A DNA stretch of 44,775 bases from Mesorhizobium sp. LSHC420B00. Its GTDB lineage: Bacteria > Pseudomonadota > Alphaproteobacteria > Rhizobiales > Rhizobiaceae. A program made the position numbers and the translations under genes. Shown here piece after piece: positions 32,652 to 40,643 of the stretch (its first letter is position 1; the number at the start of each line of letters is the position of its first letter). The notes beneath the pieces were generated by a model. That model searched no databases and was not told where the DNA came from. It worked only from the letters and a program-made list of their open reading frames with translations. The DNA lies in contig NZ_AYVY01000001.1 in NCBI RefSeq assembly GCF_000503055.1, forward strand, positions 190,816-235,590. Reading direction: 5' to 3'.

Positions 32652-33622
32652 GAGCCGCTCTCGCTCGGGGCCACGCGTGCACGCTTGCCGAACCTTGGAC
32701 GCCGCGGCCTGTCGCCAAACAGGCCGTTCGGCCTGACCAGAAGGATGACGCACAGCATCACGCCGATGGCGACGATCTGCAGCGAAGCGGCGCGGGCCTG
32801 CTGTTCCGGCGAGAACAACATACTGGTCAAGGCTCCCGATCCGGCCCATATCGCCCAGACCAGGATGCTGCCGATGACGGCGCCGATATTGCTGCCCGAG
32901 CCGCCGACGATCAGCATCACCCAGACCTGGAAAGTCAGCGCCGGCAAATAATTGTCCGGGGCGATGAAGCCGGTGAAATGCGCCTGCAGCGCACCGGCCA
33001 GCCCCATGATGGCGCCGCCGACGGCAAAGGCCTGGACCCGGTAGAACCGCGCGCTTTTTCCCAGGGATATCGCGGCCCGCTCATCCTCGCGAAGCGCCTT
33101 CAACACGCGCCCCCACGGGCTGCGCGACAGATGCTCCAGCGCGAGATAGACGATCAGCGTCACCACCGAGACGACGGCAAGATTCGACAGGTTGAACAGT
33201 AATGGGGTTTCGGCAAGACCGCCGAACGGACGCGGAATGAAGCCGATGCCGAACGGGCCGCCGGTCAGCGTCTGGGCATTGAGAGCCACCAATTGCACGA
33301 CGACGGCGACGCCAAAGGTGGTGATCGCCAGATAGTCCGATCTCAGGCGCAGCGTGGCGATGCCGGTGATGGCGGCGGCGACACCGCCCACCAGCATGGC
33401 GCCGAGCCAGCCGACAAGGATCGGCAGATCGAAGCCGCCGAGTCGCGCGGCATCGTCGGGCGTGGTCAGCAGTGCCGAGGTGTAGGCGCCGATGGCAACG
33501 AAGCCGGCGACCCCGACATTGAAAAGCCCGGTCAGCCCCCATTGCAAATTGAGCCCGAGCGTGACGAGCGAAAAAATCAGCGCGGTGGTCAGGAAGAAAG
33601 CGCCGTAGCCGAGCAGATCCAT
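32648..33622 (-). CDS. livM: Branched-chain amino acid-type ABC transporter permease (LivM)
   Basis: This 324-residue inner-membrane protein has about nine hydrophobic segments. Family hallmarks are LGLNLQWGLTGLFNVGVAGFVAIGAY (24-49), TLRLRSDYLAITTFGVAVV, WGRVLKALREDERAA and the RAQAFAVGGAIMGLAGAL-like segment near 215-235. The ATG at 33622 shares one base with the livH stop (TGATG). The C-terminus is a basic tail of about 30 residues. Confidence 0.92.
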   Translation of the reverse strand: MDLLGYGAFFLTTALIFSLVTLGLNLQWGLTGLFNVGVAGFVAIGAYTSALLTTPDDAARLGGFDLPILVGWLGAMLVGGVAAAITGIATLRLRSDYLAITTFGVAVVVQLVALNAQTLTGGPFGIGFIPRPFGGLAETPLLFNLSNLAVVSVVTLIVYLALEHLSRSPWGRVLKALREDERAAISLGKSARFYRVQAFAVGGAIMGLAGALQAHFTGFIAPDNYLPALTFQVWVMLIVGGSGSNIGAVIGSILVWAIWAGSGALTSMLFSPEQQARAASLQIVAIGVMLCVILLVRPNGLFGDRPRRPRFGKRARVAPSESGS

Positions 33623-34530
33623 CAGCGTTCCCCCACTCCGAAAAGGCCGATAGGCCGCACGAACAGCACCGCCATCAGGATGATGAAGGAGATGGCCGCC
33701 CGCCATTCGGCGCCGATCAATTGCACCGCGCCGGCTTCGGCCAAACCGATGATCAAGCCGCCGAGAACGGCGCCGGGTACACTGCCGATGCCGCCGAGGA
33801 TGGCGGCCGCGAACATCGGCAGCAGCATCTCGAAACCCATGAACGGGCGGATCTGAATGAGCATGCCGATCATGACGCCGGCGACACAGGCCAGCCCCCC
33901 GCCGATGATCCAGGTGACGCGCACGACTTTGGCGACGTCGATACCGACAATGCGGGCAAGTGCCGCGTTCTGGCTCAACGCCTGCATCGAGCGGCCGGTC
34001 TGGGTACGCGTCATCAAAAGATGTACGCCGAGCACCAGAACGGCGGTCAGCAGCAGCAGCGCGATTTGGTCCGGGGTGATGCGAATGCCGAAGCCTATCG
34101 GCATGGCGATCTGGATCGCCCGGCTGAAATAGGTCGGACGCGAGGTGAAGATGAATTCGAGCAGGCTTCTCAGCGCCATCGAGGCGCCGAAGCTCGCCAT
34201 CACCACGATGATCGCCTGGCCCTTGGCGCGCAGCCGCGCGAACAGCACCATGTCGAGCGCCAGCGCCAGCAGGCCGGTGGCCGCCATGCCGATGATGAGC
34301 GCGACGATCAGCGGCCAGCCGAAGGAGAGGGGTGCGATCGGCGCGATCTTGCCGAACATCGCGCCGATAGCGCCAACCACGGCGAGCGTCGCATAGGCGC
34401 CCCAGGCCATGAAGTCGCCATGGGCGAAGTTCGAGAAGCGCAGGATTGAATAGGTGAGCGTCACGCCGATGGCGCCGAGGCCGATCATCGAGCCTGCCAG
34501 CAGCCCGTCGGCGACGAATTGCAGGTTCAT
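33622..34530 (-). CDS. livH: Branched-chain amino acid-type ABC transporter permease (LivH)
   Basis: This 302-residue inner-membrane protein has about eight hydrophobic segments. It has GSMIGLGAIGVTLTYSILRFSNFAHGDFMAWGAY (14-47), the LivH signature, and QTGRSMQALSQNAALARIVGIDV near residue 165. LMAVLFVRPIGLFG is the usual C-terminal pattern. Its start overlaps the livF stop by ATGA. Confidence 0.92.
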   Translation of the reverse strand: MNLQFVADGLLAGSMIGLGAIGVTLTYSILRFSNFAHGDFMAWGAYATLAVVGAIGAMFGKIAPIAPLSFGWPLIVALIIGMAATGLLALALDMVLFARLRAKGQAIIVVMASFGASMALRSLLEFIFTSRPTYFSRAIQIAMPIGFGIRITPDQIALLLLTAVLVLGVHLLMTRTQTGRSMQALSQNAALARIVGIDVAKVVRVTWIIGGGLACVAGVMIGMLIQIRPFMGFEMLLPMFAAAILGGIGSVPGAVLGGLIIGLAEAGAVQLIGAEWRAAISFIILMAVLFVRPIGLFGVGER

Positions 34531-35276
34531 GCCGCGCCTCCTTTTCCAAGGTCGGGGCGGCGCTGGCCAAGATAGAGCTCGGCGACGACAGGATCGTTCC
34601 AGAGCTCGGAGGCGATGCCCTGGTGCCGGTCCTTGCCCTCGACCAGCACGTAGGCGCGATCGCCGATCGCAAGCGCTGCCTTGGCGTTCTGTTCGACCAG
34701 CAGAATGGTGACGCCGGATTTGCGGATACCGGCCAGCATCTCGAACACCATCGCCACGAATTTCGGTGACAGGCCGGCCGACGGTTCGTCGAGCACCAGC
34801 ACCGTGGGATGGACGATCAACGCCCGGGCGACGGCCAGCATCTGCCGCTGTCCGCCCGAGAGATTGCCCGCGGCCGTTCTGCGCTGACGGGCGAGATCGG
34901 GAAAGGCCGCATACATTTCCTCGATGCGGGCAGGGATCTCGCGCGGCCTCAGGATGCCGCAGGCGACCTTCAAATTGTCCTCGACCGACATCAGCGGGAA
35001 GATGTTTTCGGTCTGCGGCACGAACGCAAGGCCAAGGCGGACCATGGTGTGGGCGGGCGCCGCCGTGATGTCCTTGCCGTCCAGCAGCACGGTGCCGCCG
35101 GTGATCGGGACAAGGCCGGCGATGGCCTTGATAAGGCTCGACTTGCCGGCGCCGTTGGGACCGAGGACGACGACGATCTCGCCCTGGTCGACGGTGATCG
35201 AAGCGCCGCGCACGATCGGCACGCCGGGCTCATAGCCGGCTTCGAGACCGCGGACGTCGAGTACCGTTTGGCTCAT
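34527..35276 (-). CDS. livF: Branched-chain amino acid-type ABC transporter ATPase (LivF)
   Basis: This 249-residue cytoplasmic ATPase has Walker A GPNGAGKSSLIKAI (about 39-52), the LivF-type FVPQTENIFPLMSVEDNL, signature LSGGQRQMLAVARAL, Walker B VLVLDEPSAGLSP and a switch in LVEQNAKAAL. The start at 35276 overlaps the livG stop by ATGA; longer upstream readings lie inside livG. It works with LivG on the LivHM pore. Confidence 0.93.
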   Translation of the reverse strand: MSQTVLDVRGLEAGYEPGVPIVRGASITVDQGEIVVVLGPNGAGKSSLIKAIAGLVPITGGTVLLDGKDITAAPAHTMVRLGLAFVPQTENIFPLMSVEDNLKVACGILRPREIPARIEEMYAAFPDLARQRRTAAGNLSGGQRQMLAVARALIVHPTVLVLDEPSAGLSPKFVAMVFEMLAGIRKSGVTILLVEQNAKAALAIGDRAYVLVEGKDRHQGIASELWNDPVVAELYLGQRRPDLGKGGAA

Positions 35277-36070
35277 GCAGCGCCTCCGAGATAGGCCTCG
35301 ATGACGCGCGGGTCGCGCGCAACCTCGTCCGGAGTGCCCTCGCACAGCAGCTGGCCGCTTGCCATGACCAGCACCCGGTGGCAGAGCCGCGTCACCATGT
35401 CGATATTGTGCTCGATCAGCAGGAAGGTGATGCCGCGCGCATTGATGTCGCGGATGCGGTCGATAATGATCTCGAGCAGGGTTGCGTTGACCCCGGCCGC
35501 CGGCTCGTCGAGCAGGATGATCGCCGGGTCGGCCATCATCACGCGGGCCAGTTCGAGCAGCTTGCGCTGGCCGCCTGAAAGCACGCGCGCAGGTTCGTGC
35601 GCGAGGTGAGCGATCGTGACGAGCTCAAGCAGTTCGACGGCTCTTGTCTCGGCAGCCCTTTCTTCGGCAGCGACCCGCCGGGGCGTCAGGAAATTGGCGA
35701 GCAGTTTTTCTCCGGCCTGCCCTTGCGCGGCCAGCATAACGTTTTCGATCAGCGTCAGGTTAGGCAAGGGCCGGGGGATCTGGAACGTGCGGCCAAGGCC
35801 GCGGCCAATGCGGCGATGGGCAGCTTCCCCCGACACCGATACGCCGTTGAGAAGGATTTCGCCGCTGGTCGGCAGGATGCTGCCGGCCAGCAGGTCGAAC
35901 ATCGTCGTCTTGCCGGCGCCGTTCGGGCCGATAAGGCCGAGTATTTCGCCTGGCTGGACGTCAAACGAGACATTGTTGACCGCGACAAGGCCGCCGAAGC
36001 GTCTGACGACGTTCCTGGCCGTCAGAACCGGCGTGCGGATCTCCTCCTGCCGTTCTGTCGTGTCGCCCAT
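35273..36070 (-). CDS. livG: Branched-chain amino acid-type ABC transporter ATPase (LivG)
   Basis: This 265-residue ATPase has Walker A GPNGAGKTTMFDLL (about 45-58), the LivG-type RTFQIPRPLPNLTLIENV, signature LSGGQRKLLELARV, Walker B ILLDEPAAGVN and LLIEHNIDMV. The ATG at 36070 is chosen with AGAGGGA seven bases upstream; a TTG at 36073 also lies in frame. It is the first gene of the leftward operon, which is divergent from a GntR gene 107 bases away. Confidence 0.92.
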   Translation of the reverse strand: MGDTTERQEEIRTPVLTARNVVRRFGGLVAVNNVSFDVQPGEILGLIGPNGAGKTTMFDLLAGSILPTSGEILLNGVSVSGEAAHRRIGRGLGRTFQIPRPLPNLTLIENVMLAAQGQAGEKLLANFLTPRRVAAEERAAETRAVELLELVTIAHLAHEPARVLSGGQRKLLELARVMMADPAIILLDEPAAGVNATLLEIIIDRIRDINARGITFLLIEHNIDMVTRLCHRVLVMASGQLLCEGTPDEVARDPRVIEAYLGGAA

Positions 36071-36110
36071 CAATCCCTCTGGCCGAAAGCGATCTTCGCC
36101 GCCTATGATT

Positions 36111-36134
36111 TGTGATCACACTTGCTTTGATCAC
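36111..36134. promoter_or_regulatory. GntR-type operator region: TGTGATCACA palindrome and a second TGATCAC
   Basis: A perfect 10-base palindrome TGTGATCACA (36111-36120) is followed 7 bases later by TGATCAC (36128-36134). Both lie in the short control region between the livG operon and the GntR operon, so one regulator could control both directions. Binding by the adjacent GntR protein is inferred. Confidence 0.45.
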
Positions 36135-36149
36135 GCTATTCGGCTTTAA
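36121..36149 (+). promoter_or_regulatory. Possible promoter of the GntR/DUF3830 operon
   Basis: CTTGCT (36121-36126) and CTTTAA (36144-36149) are 17 bases apart, close to the rhizobial CTTGAC/CTATAT pattern. The second TGATCAC operator half lies inside the spacer. A start near 36156 gives a short leader to the ATG at 36178. Confidence 0.35.
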
Positions 36150-36177
36150 TTTCTTCCGCAAGCCGAAAACGGGCCGA

Positions 36178-36933
36178 ATGGCCACCGGGAACGCCATGCA
36201 GAAGGCCGCCATCGAACGGAATAACGAAACGATCGCAGCCCAGCTTACGCCGGTCGGCCGCGAAACCGTGCAGGATCGCGTCTATTCGGAGCTGCGCCGT
36301 GCCTTGATCGGCGGCCTTTTTGAGCCGAGTCAGGTGCTGACCATCCGTGGCCTCGCCGACGCGCTGATCACCAGTACCATGCCGGTGCGTGAGGCGCTCG
36401 GGCGGTTGATCACGGAGAAGGCGCTGGAGGCGCTTCCCAACCGCTCGGTGCGCGTGCCGCCTATCACGCTGGAGCGTATCGACGACCTCTTGCGCGCCCG
36501 CTCCCTCATAGAGGGCGAAGCGATAGCACTTGCCGCTACGCGCATGAATTCGCGCCAGATAGCCACGGTCGAAGCCATGCTGGGCCAATGGGACGAGATG
36601 CGGGCGCTGAAGCACAAGAAGGATATCGACCGCGAGGCGACGCTCAACCAGAGCTTCCACTTCGAGATCTACCGATGCTGTGGCTCCGCCGTGCTGATCC
36701 CGATGATCGAGAGCCTGTGGCTGCAATCCGGGCCGTGCATTCGCGTGGCCATTTACGCATTTTCCGATGCCGGTGAAGTCGATACCGCCCACTACCATCG
36801 TAGTATCGTCGCAGCGCTTTCCAGGCAGGATGCCCAGGCAGCGCGCGAGGCGCTGGTGGCGGACATCAGCCGGCCCTTCGCCTTCCTGCGCGACAAGCTC
36901 CAATCCGCAAGCAAAGAAGGATTGAGAGCATGA
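36178..36933 (+). CDS. GntR family transcriptional regulator, FCD domain
   Basis: This 251-residue protein has a winged helix at about 25-92 (ELRRALIGGLFEPSQVLTIRGLADALITSTMPVREALGRLITEKAL) and an FCD effector domain at about 100-235 (NQSFHFEIYRCCG and HYHRSIVAALSRQDAQAAREAL carry the metal/ligand histidines). The ATG at 36178 is chosen because the frame upstream reads through the putative promoter. It is the first gene of its own operon, overlapping the next by ATGA, so it probably regulates itself and the divergent liv operon. Confidence 0.88.
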   Translation: MATGNAMQKAAIERNNETIAAQLTPVGRETVQDRVYSELRRALIGGLFEPSQVLTIRGLADALITSTMPVREALGRLITEKALEALPNRSVRVPPITLERIDDLLRARSLIEGEAIALAATRMNSRQIATVEAMLGQWDEMRALKHKKDIDREATLNQSFHFEIYRCCGSAVLIPMIESLWLQSGPCIRVAIYAFSDAGEVDTAHYHRSIVAALSRQDAQAAREALVADISRPFAFLRDKLQSASKEGLRA

Positions 36934-37418
36934 CGACGCCTGGCATCAGGATCACCGAGCCACGCTCGAAGCTTTCCGTGACCGCGCTGCTGTTGCCTGA
37001 AAAGGCGCCCGACAACGCCGCCTTCCTGCTGGCCTATCTCGAGCAGCCGCGCGTCGTTGCCGGCATCCATGCGATGTGGACCGGGCCGGAAATCTCCTGC
37101 CCGGTTCCATCAGCCGAACTTGAGGGCCAAACCTATGCCAGGCCCTTGCCGGCGGAGAACGCAACGCTAACGCCGCAGCCGGGTGACATCGTGTTGTCCT
37201 ACGTGCCGCCGCGCATGTGGGGCGGCAACCCGAATGCCATCTTCGACATCGGCTTGTTTTATGGACCGGGCGCGCGCTTGCTGTTCCCGATCGGCTGGCT
37301 TGCCGAAAGCGTCGTCGCGCAGGTGCGTCCCGAAGAGCGCGATCAATTCGCTGCCGCCTGTGGCGCGATCCGCCGCAACGGTGCCTGTGACATCACCTTC
37401 ACCCGGGTGGAGATCTGA
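36930..37418 (+). CDS. DUF3830-like protein (cyclophilin-like fold)
   Basis: This 162-residue protein resembles the DUF3830 family, whose known structure is a cyclophilin-like beta barrel. Matching features are an N-terminal strand then ALLLPEKAPDNAAFLLAYL (20-38), GIHAMWTGPEISCPVP, the ENATLTPQPGDIVLSYVP block (about 76-93), DIGLFYGPGARLLFPIGW (106-123) and a C-terminal FAAACGAIRRNGACDITF. No catalytic role is known for the family. It starts in the GntR stop codon and abuts the next gene with no gap. The family match is from recall of its pattern. Confidence 0.65.
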   Translation: MTTPGIRITEPRSKLSVTALLLPEKAPDNAAFLLAYLEQPRVVAGIHAMWTGPEISCPVPSAELEGQTYARPLPAENATLTPQPGDIVLSYVPPRMWGGNPNAIFDIGLFYGPGARLLFPIGWLAESVVAQVRPEERDQFAAACGAIRRNGACDITFTRVEI

Positions 37419-37772
37419 ATGGCCGACGACAGTTTCGAACTCTTCGACCTTCGCGTCGAGGCGGTCGTCCCCGAGGGCAAGCCGATCTATTGCGGTGCCA
37501 AGGCCGGCGACTATTTCGAGTTGAAGGGCGAGATGCTGTCGATGCCGACGGGGCAGGGCTTCTCGATCTATTCCATTGCGGCAGTGTTGCCGCTTCTGGC
37601 CGCAAAGCAACGCCCGACCCACAGGAACGACTGGATGACTTCGGATGCCGAGATCGCCTGTCCAGATCCCAATTGCGCCAGCCGGCTCAGGATCGTCAGG
37701 ACCGGCAAGCGGCGGTTCAGTCATTCAGAAACCACGGCTGTGCCACTGCCCAAGGAGACTGACCAGAGATGA
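37419..37772 (+). CDS. TIGR04076-like small protein
   Basis: This 117-residue cytoplasmic protein has LRVEAVVPEGKPIYCGAKAGDYFELKGEML near its N-terminus, the pattern of TIGR04076 proteins (a strand, a GK-cysteine turn, then GD-x-FE). A C-terminal CPDPNCASRLRIVRTGKR with two cysteines could bind a metal. The family has no assigned function. It begins directly at the DUF3830 stop and overlaps the aldo/keto reductase by ATGA. Confidence 0.65.
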   Translation: MADDSFELFDLRVEAVVPEGKPIYCGAKAGDYFELKGEMLSMPTGQGFSIYSIAAVLPLLAAKQRPTHRNDWMTSDAEIACPDPNCASRLRIVRTGKRRFSHSETTAVPLPKETDQR

Positions 37773-38824
37773 CCGCCAAGGCGTTCGAGCTCAGCCCCGG
37801 CTACACGATCTCGCGCGTCATTCGTGGCGGCTGGCAGCTTGCCGGCGGGCACGGCGCGATCGACCGCCAACAGGCGGTAACCGACCTGATCGCCACGTTC
37901 GACGCCGGCATCGGGACCTATGACTGTGCCGACATCTATACCGGCGTCGAGGAACTGATCGGTGCCGCGCGCCTGCGGCTTGCCAATGAGCGCGGCCTCG
38001 ACGCCGCCGCCAAGATGAAGGTGCACACCAAGCTGGTGCCTGACCTCGAAAGGCTTTCCAGCATCAGCCGCGACTACATCAGCAGCATCGTCGACCAGTC
38101 GCTGCGGCGGCTGAAGACCGAGCGGCTCGATCTCGTTCAGTTCCATTGGTGGGACTATGCGCTGCCGGGCTACGTCGATGCGATGGGCTGGCTCAACGAC
38201 CTGCGGCTCCGAGGCAAGGTGCGCAACATCGGCACCACCAATTTCGACACGCCGCGGCTGGCCGAGATCCTGGCCGCCGGCGTGCCGCTGGTCAGCCAAC
38301 AGCTGCAATACTCGGTACTCGACCAGCGGCCGGCCAACAGCCCTGCGGCGCTCGCCAGCCAGCACGGCGTCAGTTTCCTCTGCTACGGTTCGGTGGCGGG
38401 CGGCTTCCTCAGCGAAAAATGGCTAGGCGTTGCCGAGCCACAAACGCCACTCGAAAACCGGTCGCTGGTCAAATACAAGCTGATCATCGACGACTTTGGC
38501 GGTTGGGAGCTTTTCCAGGAGTTGCTTCGCACACTGAAGGCCGTCGCCGACCACCACGGCGTCGACATCGCCACCATCGCCAGCGCCTGGGTGCTGGAGC
38601 AGCCGCAAGTGGCGGCCGTCATCGTCGGCGCCCGCAACCAGGCGCACGCCCTTGCCAATGCCAGAATCATGGACATCGCGCTCGATGCCGACGACCGGGC
38701 GAGGATCGCTGCCGTGATCGCGCAAAGCCGTGGGCCGCTGGGCGACGTCTACACATTGGAACGCGACCGTCACGGCCGCCACGGCTCGATCATGCATTAC
38801 AATTTGAATGCAGGCAGGAAATGA
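37769..38824 (+). CDS. Aldo/keto reductase
   Basis: This 351-residue NAD(P)H-dependent TIM barrel has the complete tetrad: Asp52 and Tyr57 (YDCADIY), Lys88 (VHTKLVP) and His126 (VQFHWWDY). The cofactor-binding C-terminal part is seen in IASAWVLEQPQVAAVIVGARNQAH (about 270-293). It would reduce or oxidise an aldehyde or keto group of the compound handled by the divergent oxidase and importer. It overlaps both neighbours by ATGA. Confidence 0.9.
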   Translation: MTAKAFELSPGYTISRVIRGGWQLAGGHGAIDRQQAVTDLIATFDAGIGTYDCADIYTGVEELIGAARLRLANERGLDAAAKMKVHTKLVPDLERLSSISRDYISSIVDQSLRRLKTERLDLVQFHWWDYALPGYVDAMGWLNDLRLRGKVRNIGTTNFDTPRLAEILAAGVPLVSQQLQYSVLDQRPANSPAALASQHGVSFLCYGSVAGGFLSEKWLGVAEPQTPLENRSLVKYKLIIDDFGGWELFQELLRTLKAVADHHGVDIATIASAWVLEQPQVAAVIVGARNQAHALANARIMDIALDADDRARIAAVIAQSRGPLGDVYTLERDRHGRHGSIMHYNLNAGRK

Positions 38825-39261
38825 GCGCGGCCATGGACGAGAAGCCCTCCTTGCTTTCCCGCGCCAGTGCCGAAGTGGTCGATCTCCACCGCTTCTTCGT
38901 CGACTGGTTCAATGCGGCGAGTGCGGACAATGCAGATTTCAGCCGCTTCGAACGCGTCATGGGCGAAGGCTTCTGCATGGTTGCGCCGGACGGTCAGGTC
39001 CTCGATCGTGACGCGGTGCTCGACCATGTCAGGGCAAGCCGCGCCACCTCTGATGGCGATTTCAGTATCTCGATCGAGGATATCCGGGCCGGCTGGCAGT
39101 CAGACGACACGATCGTCGTCTGTTACATCGAAGCACAGCAGCGCGGCGGCAAGCACAGCCGCCGCCGCTCGAGTGCGGTCTTCACCACCAGCTCATCGGC
39201 GCCCAACGGCGTCGAATGGCGACATCTGCATGAAACCTGGCTGCAGATGCCGGAAGACTGA
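38821..39261 (+). CDS. SnoaL-like / DUF4440 protein
   Basis: This 146-residue protein has an NTF2-like cone fold. Helix-forming VVDLHRFFVDWFNAASADNADFSRFERVMGEGFCMVAPDGQVLDRDAVLDHV (18-69) is followed by strands DDTIVVCYIEAQQRGG, RRSSAVFTT and VEWRHLHETWLQ. Such folds serve as small hydrolases, isomerases or ligand binders. The start overlaps the aldo/keto reductase stop by ATGA. No function can be given. Confidence 0.75.
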   Translation: MSAAMDEKPSLLSRASAEVVDLHRFFVDWFNAASADNADFSRFERVMGEGFCMVAPDGQVLDRDAVLDHVRASRATSDGDFSISIEDIRAGWQSDDTIVVCYIEAQQRGGKHSRRRSSAVFTTSSSAPNGVEWRHLHETWLQMPED

Positions 39262-39309
39262 ACAGGCTCAAGGCGTCAATGAGAGTCGTGTAACGAAAGG
39301 GGAACAACA

Positions 39310-40569
39310 ATGAAAAAGACCATACTTCAGATCACCACTGCGCTGGCTCTGGTGACAGCGGCCGGTGCAGCGCAGGCCGCGGATTGCAAGATCACGGTCG
39401 GCCTCGTCATGGAACTGACCGGTCCCGCCGGCGAATACGGCCAGGCCGGCGCAAAATCGGTCGAAATGGCCTTCCGCGATATCAACGAGGCGGGCGGCGT
39501 GCGCGGCTGCGACCTAGCAACCGACACCCGCGACAGCCAGAGCCAAGGCAACATCGCGGTCGATGCCGCGACACAACTCGTGCAGGTCAAGAAGGTGCCG
39601 GTGATCATCGGCGGCATCATTTCCTCGGTGTCGATCCCGATCCTGACCTCGGTCACCGCTCCGGCCAAGATCGTCCAGGTGTCGCCTGCTTCCTCGTCGC
39701 CGACGCTGACGGCGCTTGGGCGCGACGGCAAGACCAACGGCATCTTCTTCCGCACCATCACATCTGATGCGCTGCAGGGTGTCGCTGCCGCCAAATACGC
39801 CATCGACAAGGGTTTCAAGAAGCTGTCGGTCATCCACGTCAACAACGACTTCGGCGTTAACATGGTGGCGGAATTCTCACGCGCCTATAAGGCGCTCGGC
39901 GGCACCATCGTCTCCGACACGCCCTACAATGAAAAGCAGTCGAGCTATGCCTCGGAAGTGACCGCGGCGATGGCCGGCGAACCGGACGGGCTTTATCTCG
40001 TCAGCACGCCTGTCGACGGCGCGACCATCGCCCGCACCTGGATTTCGCAGGGCGGTGTCCAGAAGTTCCTGCTCAATGACGGCATGAACAGCCCGGACTT
40101 CATCGAATCCGTTGGCGCGGATTACCTGAAGGATGCGTACGGCACTTCCTCCGGCACCAGCCCGACCGCATCGACCGAGTATTTCACCAAAAACTACAAG
40201 GAATTTTCGGGCATCGAACCCTCGAACCCGGCGGCCGATCGATCCTATGATGCCGGCGCCATCGTCGGCTTGGCCATCGCCATTGCCGGCTCTGAGGATC
40301 CGGCCAAGATCAAGGACGCGATGTACAAGGCGGTCGACCCGGCCGGCACGCCGATCTATGCCGGCAAGGACGAGTTCGCCAAGGCGCTCGGCCTGATCAA
40401 GGAGGGCAAGCCGATCCGCTACGAAGGCGTCATCGGTCCGGTCGCCTTCGATAAGTATGGCGACATCACCGGCCCGTTCCGGCTCTGGAAGATCGTCGAC
40501 GGCAAGGTGACGACCGACGGCGAAATGACGACGGATGACGTCAACGCCTTGCAGGCGAAACTTCAGTAA
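39310..40569 (+). CDS. Liv-type ABC transporter substrate-binding protein
   Basis: This 419-residue periplasmic protein has a Sec signal peptide at residues 1-23 (AQA cleavage). The type I fold of leucine/isoleucine/valine-binding proteins is clear: KITVGLVMELTGPAGEYGQAGAKSVEMAFRDINEAGGVRG (27-66), VPVIIGGIISSVSIPILTSVTAPAKIVQVSPASSSPTL (97-134) and FRTITSDALQGVAAAKYAI. AAAGGGGA precedes the ATG. It is the only binding protein for LivGFHM, which is encoded on the other side of the shared control region, and it follows the SnoaL gene by 48 bases. Confidence 0.92.
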   Translation: MKKTILQITTALALVTAAGAAQAADCKITVGLVMELTGPAGEYGQAGAKSVEMAFRDINEAGGVRGCDLATDTRDSQSQGNIAVDAATQLVQVKKVPVIIGGIISSVSIPILTSVTAPAKIVQVSPASSSPTLTALGRDGKTNGIFFRTITSDALQGVAAAKYAIDKGFKKLSVIHVNNDFGVNMVAEFSRAYKALGGTIVSDTPYNEKQSSYASEVTAAMAGEPDGLYLVSTPVDGATIARTWISQGGVQKFLLNDGMNSPDFIESVGADYLKDAYGTSSGTSPTASTEYFTKNYKEFSGIEPSNPAADRSYDAGAIVGLAIAIAGSEDPAKIKDAMYKAVDPAGTPIYAGKDEFAKALGLIKEGKPIRYEGVIGPVAFDKYGDITGPFRLWKIVDGKVTTDGEMTTDDVNALQAKLQ

Positions 40570-40582
40570 GCGCCTATGCCCC

Positions 40583-40622
40583 GTCCGGCATCGATCCCAT
40601 TTCATTGAGGTCGATGCCGGAC
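40583..40622. terminator. Bidirectional-type hairpin between converging genes
   Basis: GTCCGGCATCGA (40583-40594) pairs perfectly with TCGATGCCGGAC (40611-40622). It lies between the stop of the Liv binding protein and the stop of the minus-strand sigma factor gene. No U-tract. Confidence 0.5.
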
Positions 40623-40643
40623 ACTTGCAGGTCCTGCTGCCGG

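Noticed and set aside
33623..34672. Extension of the livM frame to 674 codons
   Set aside because: The added part is antisense-type low-complexity sequence in another frame of livH; the ATG at 33622 fits the family and the TGATG junction.
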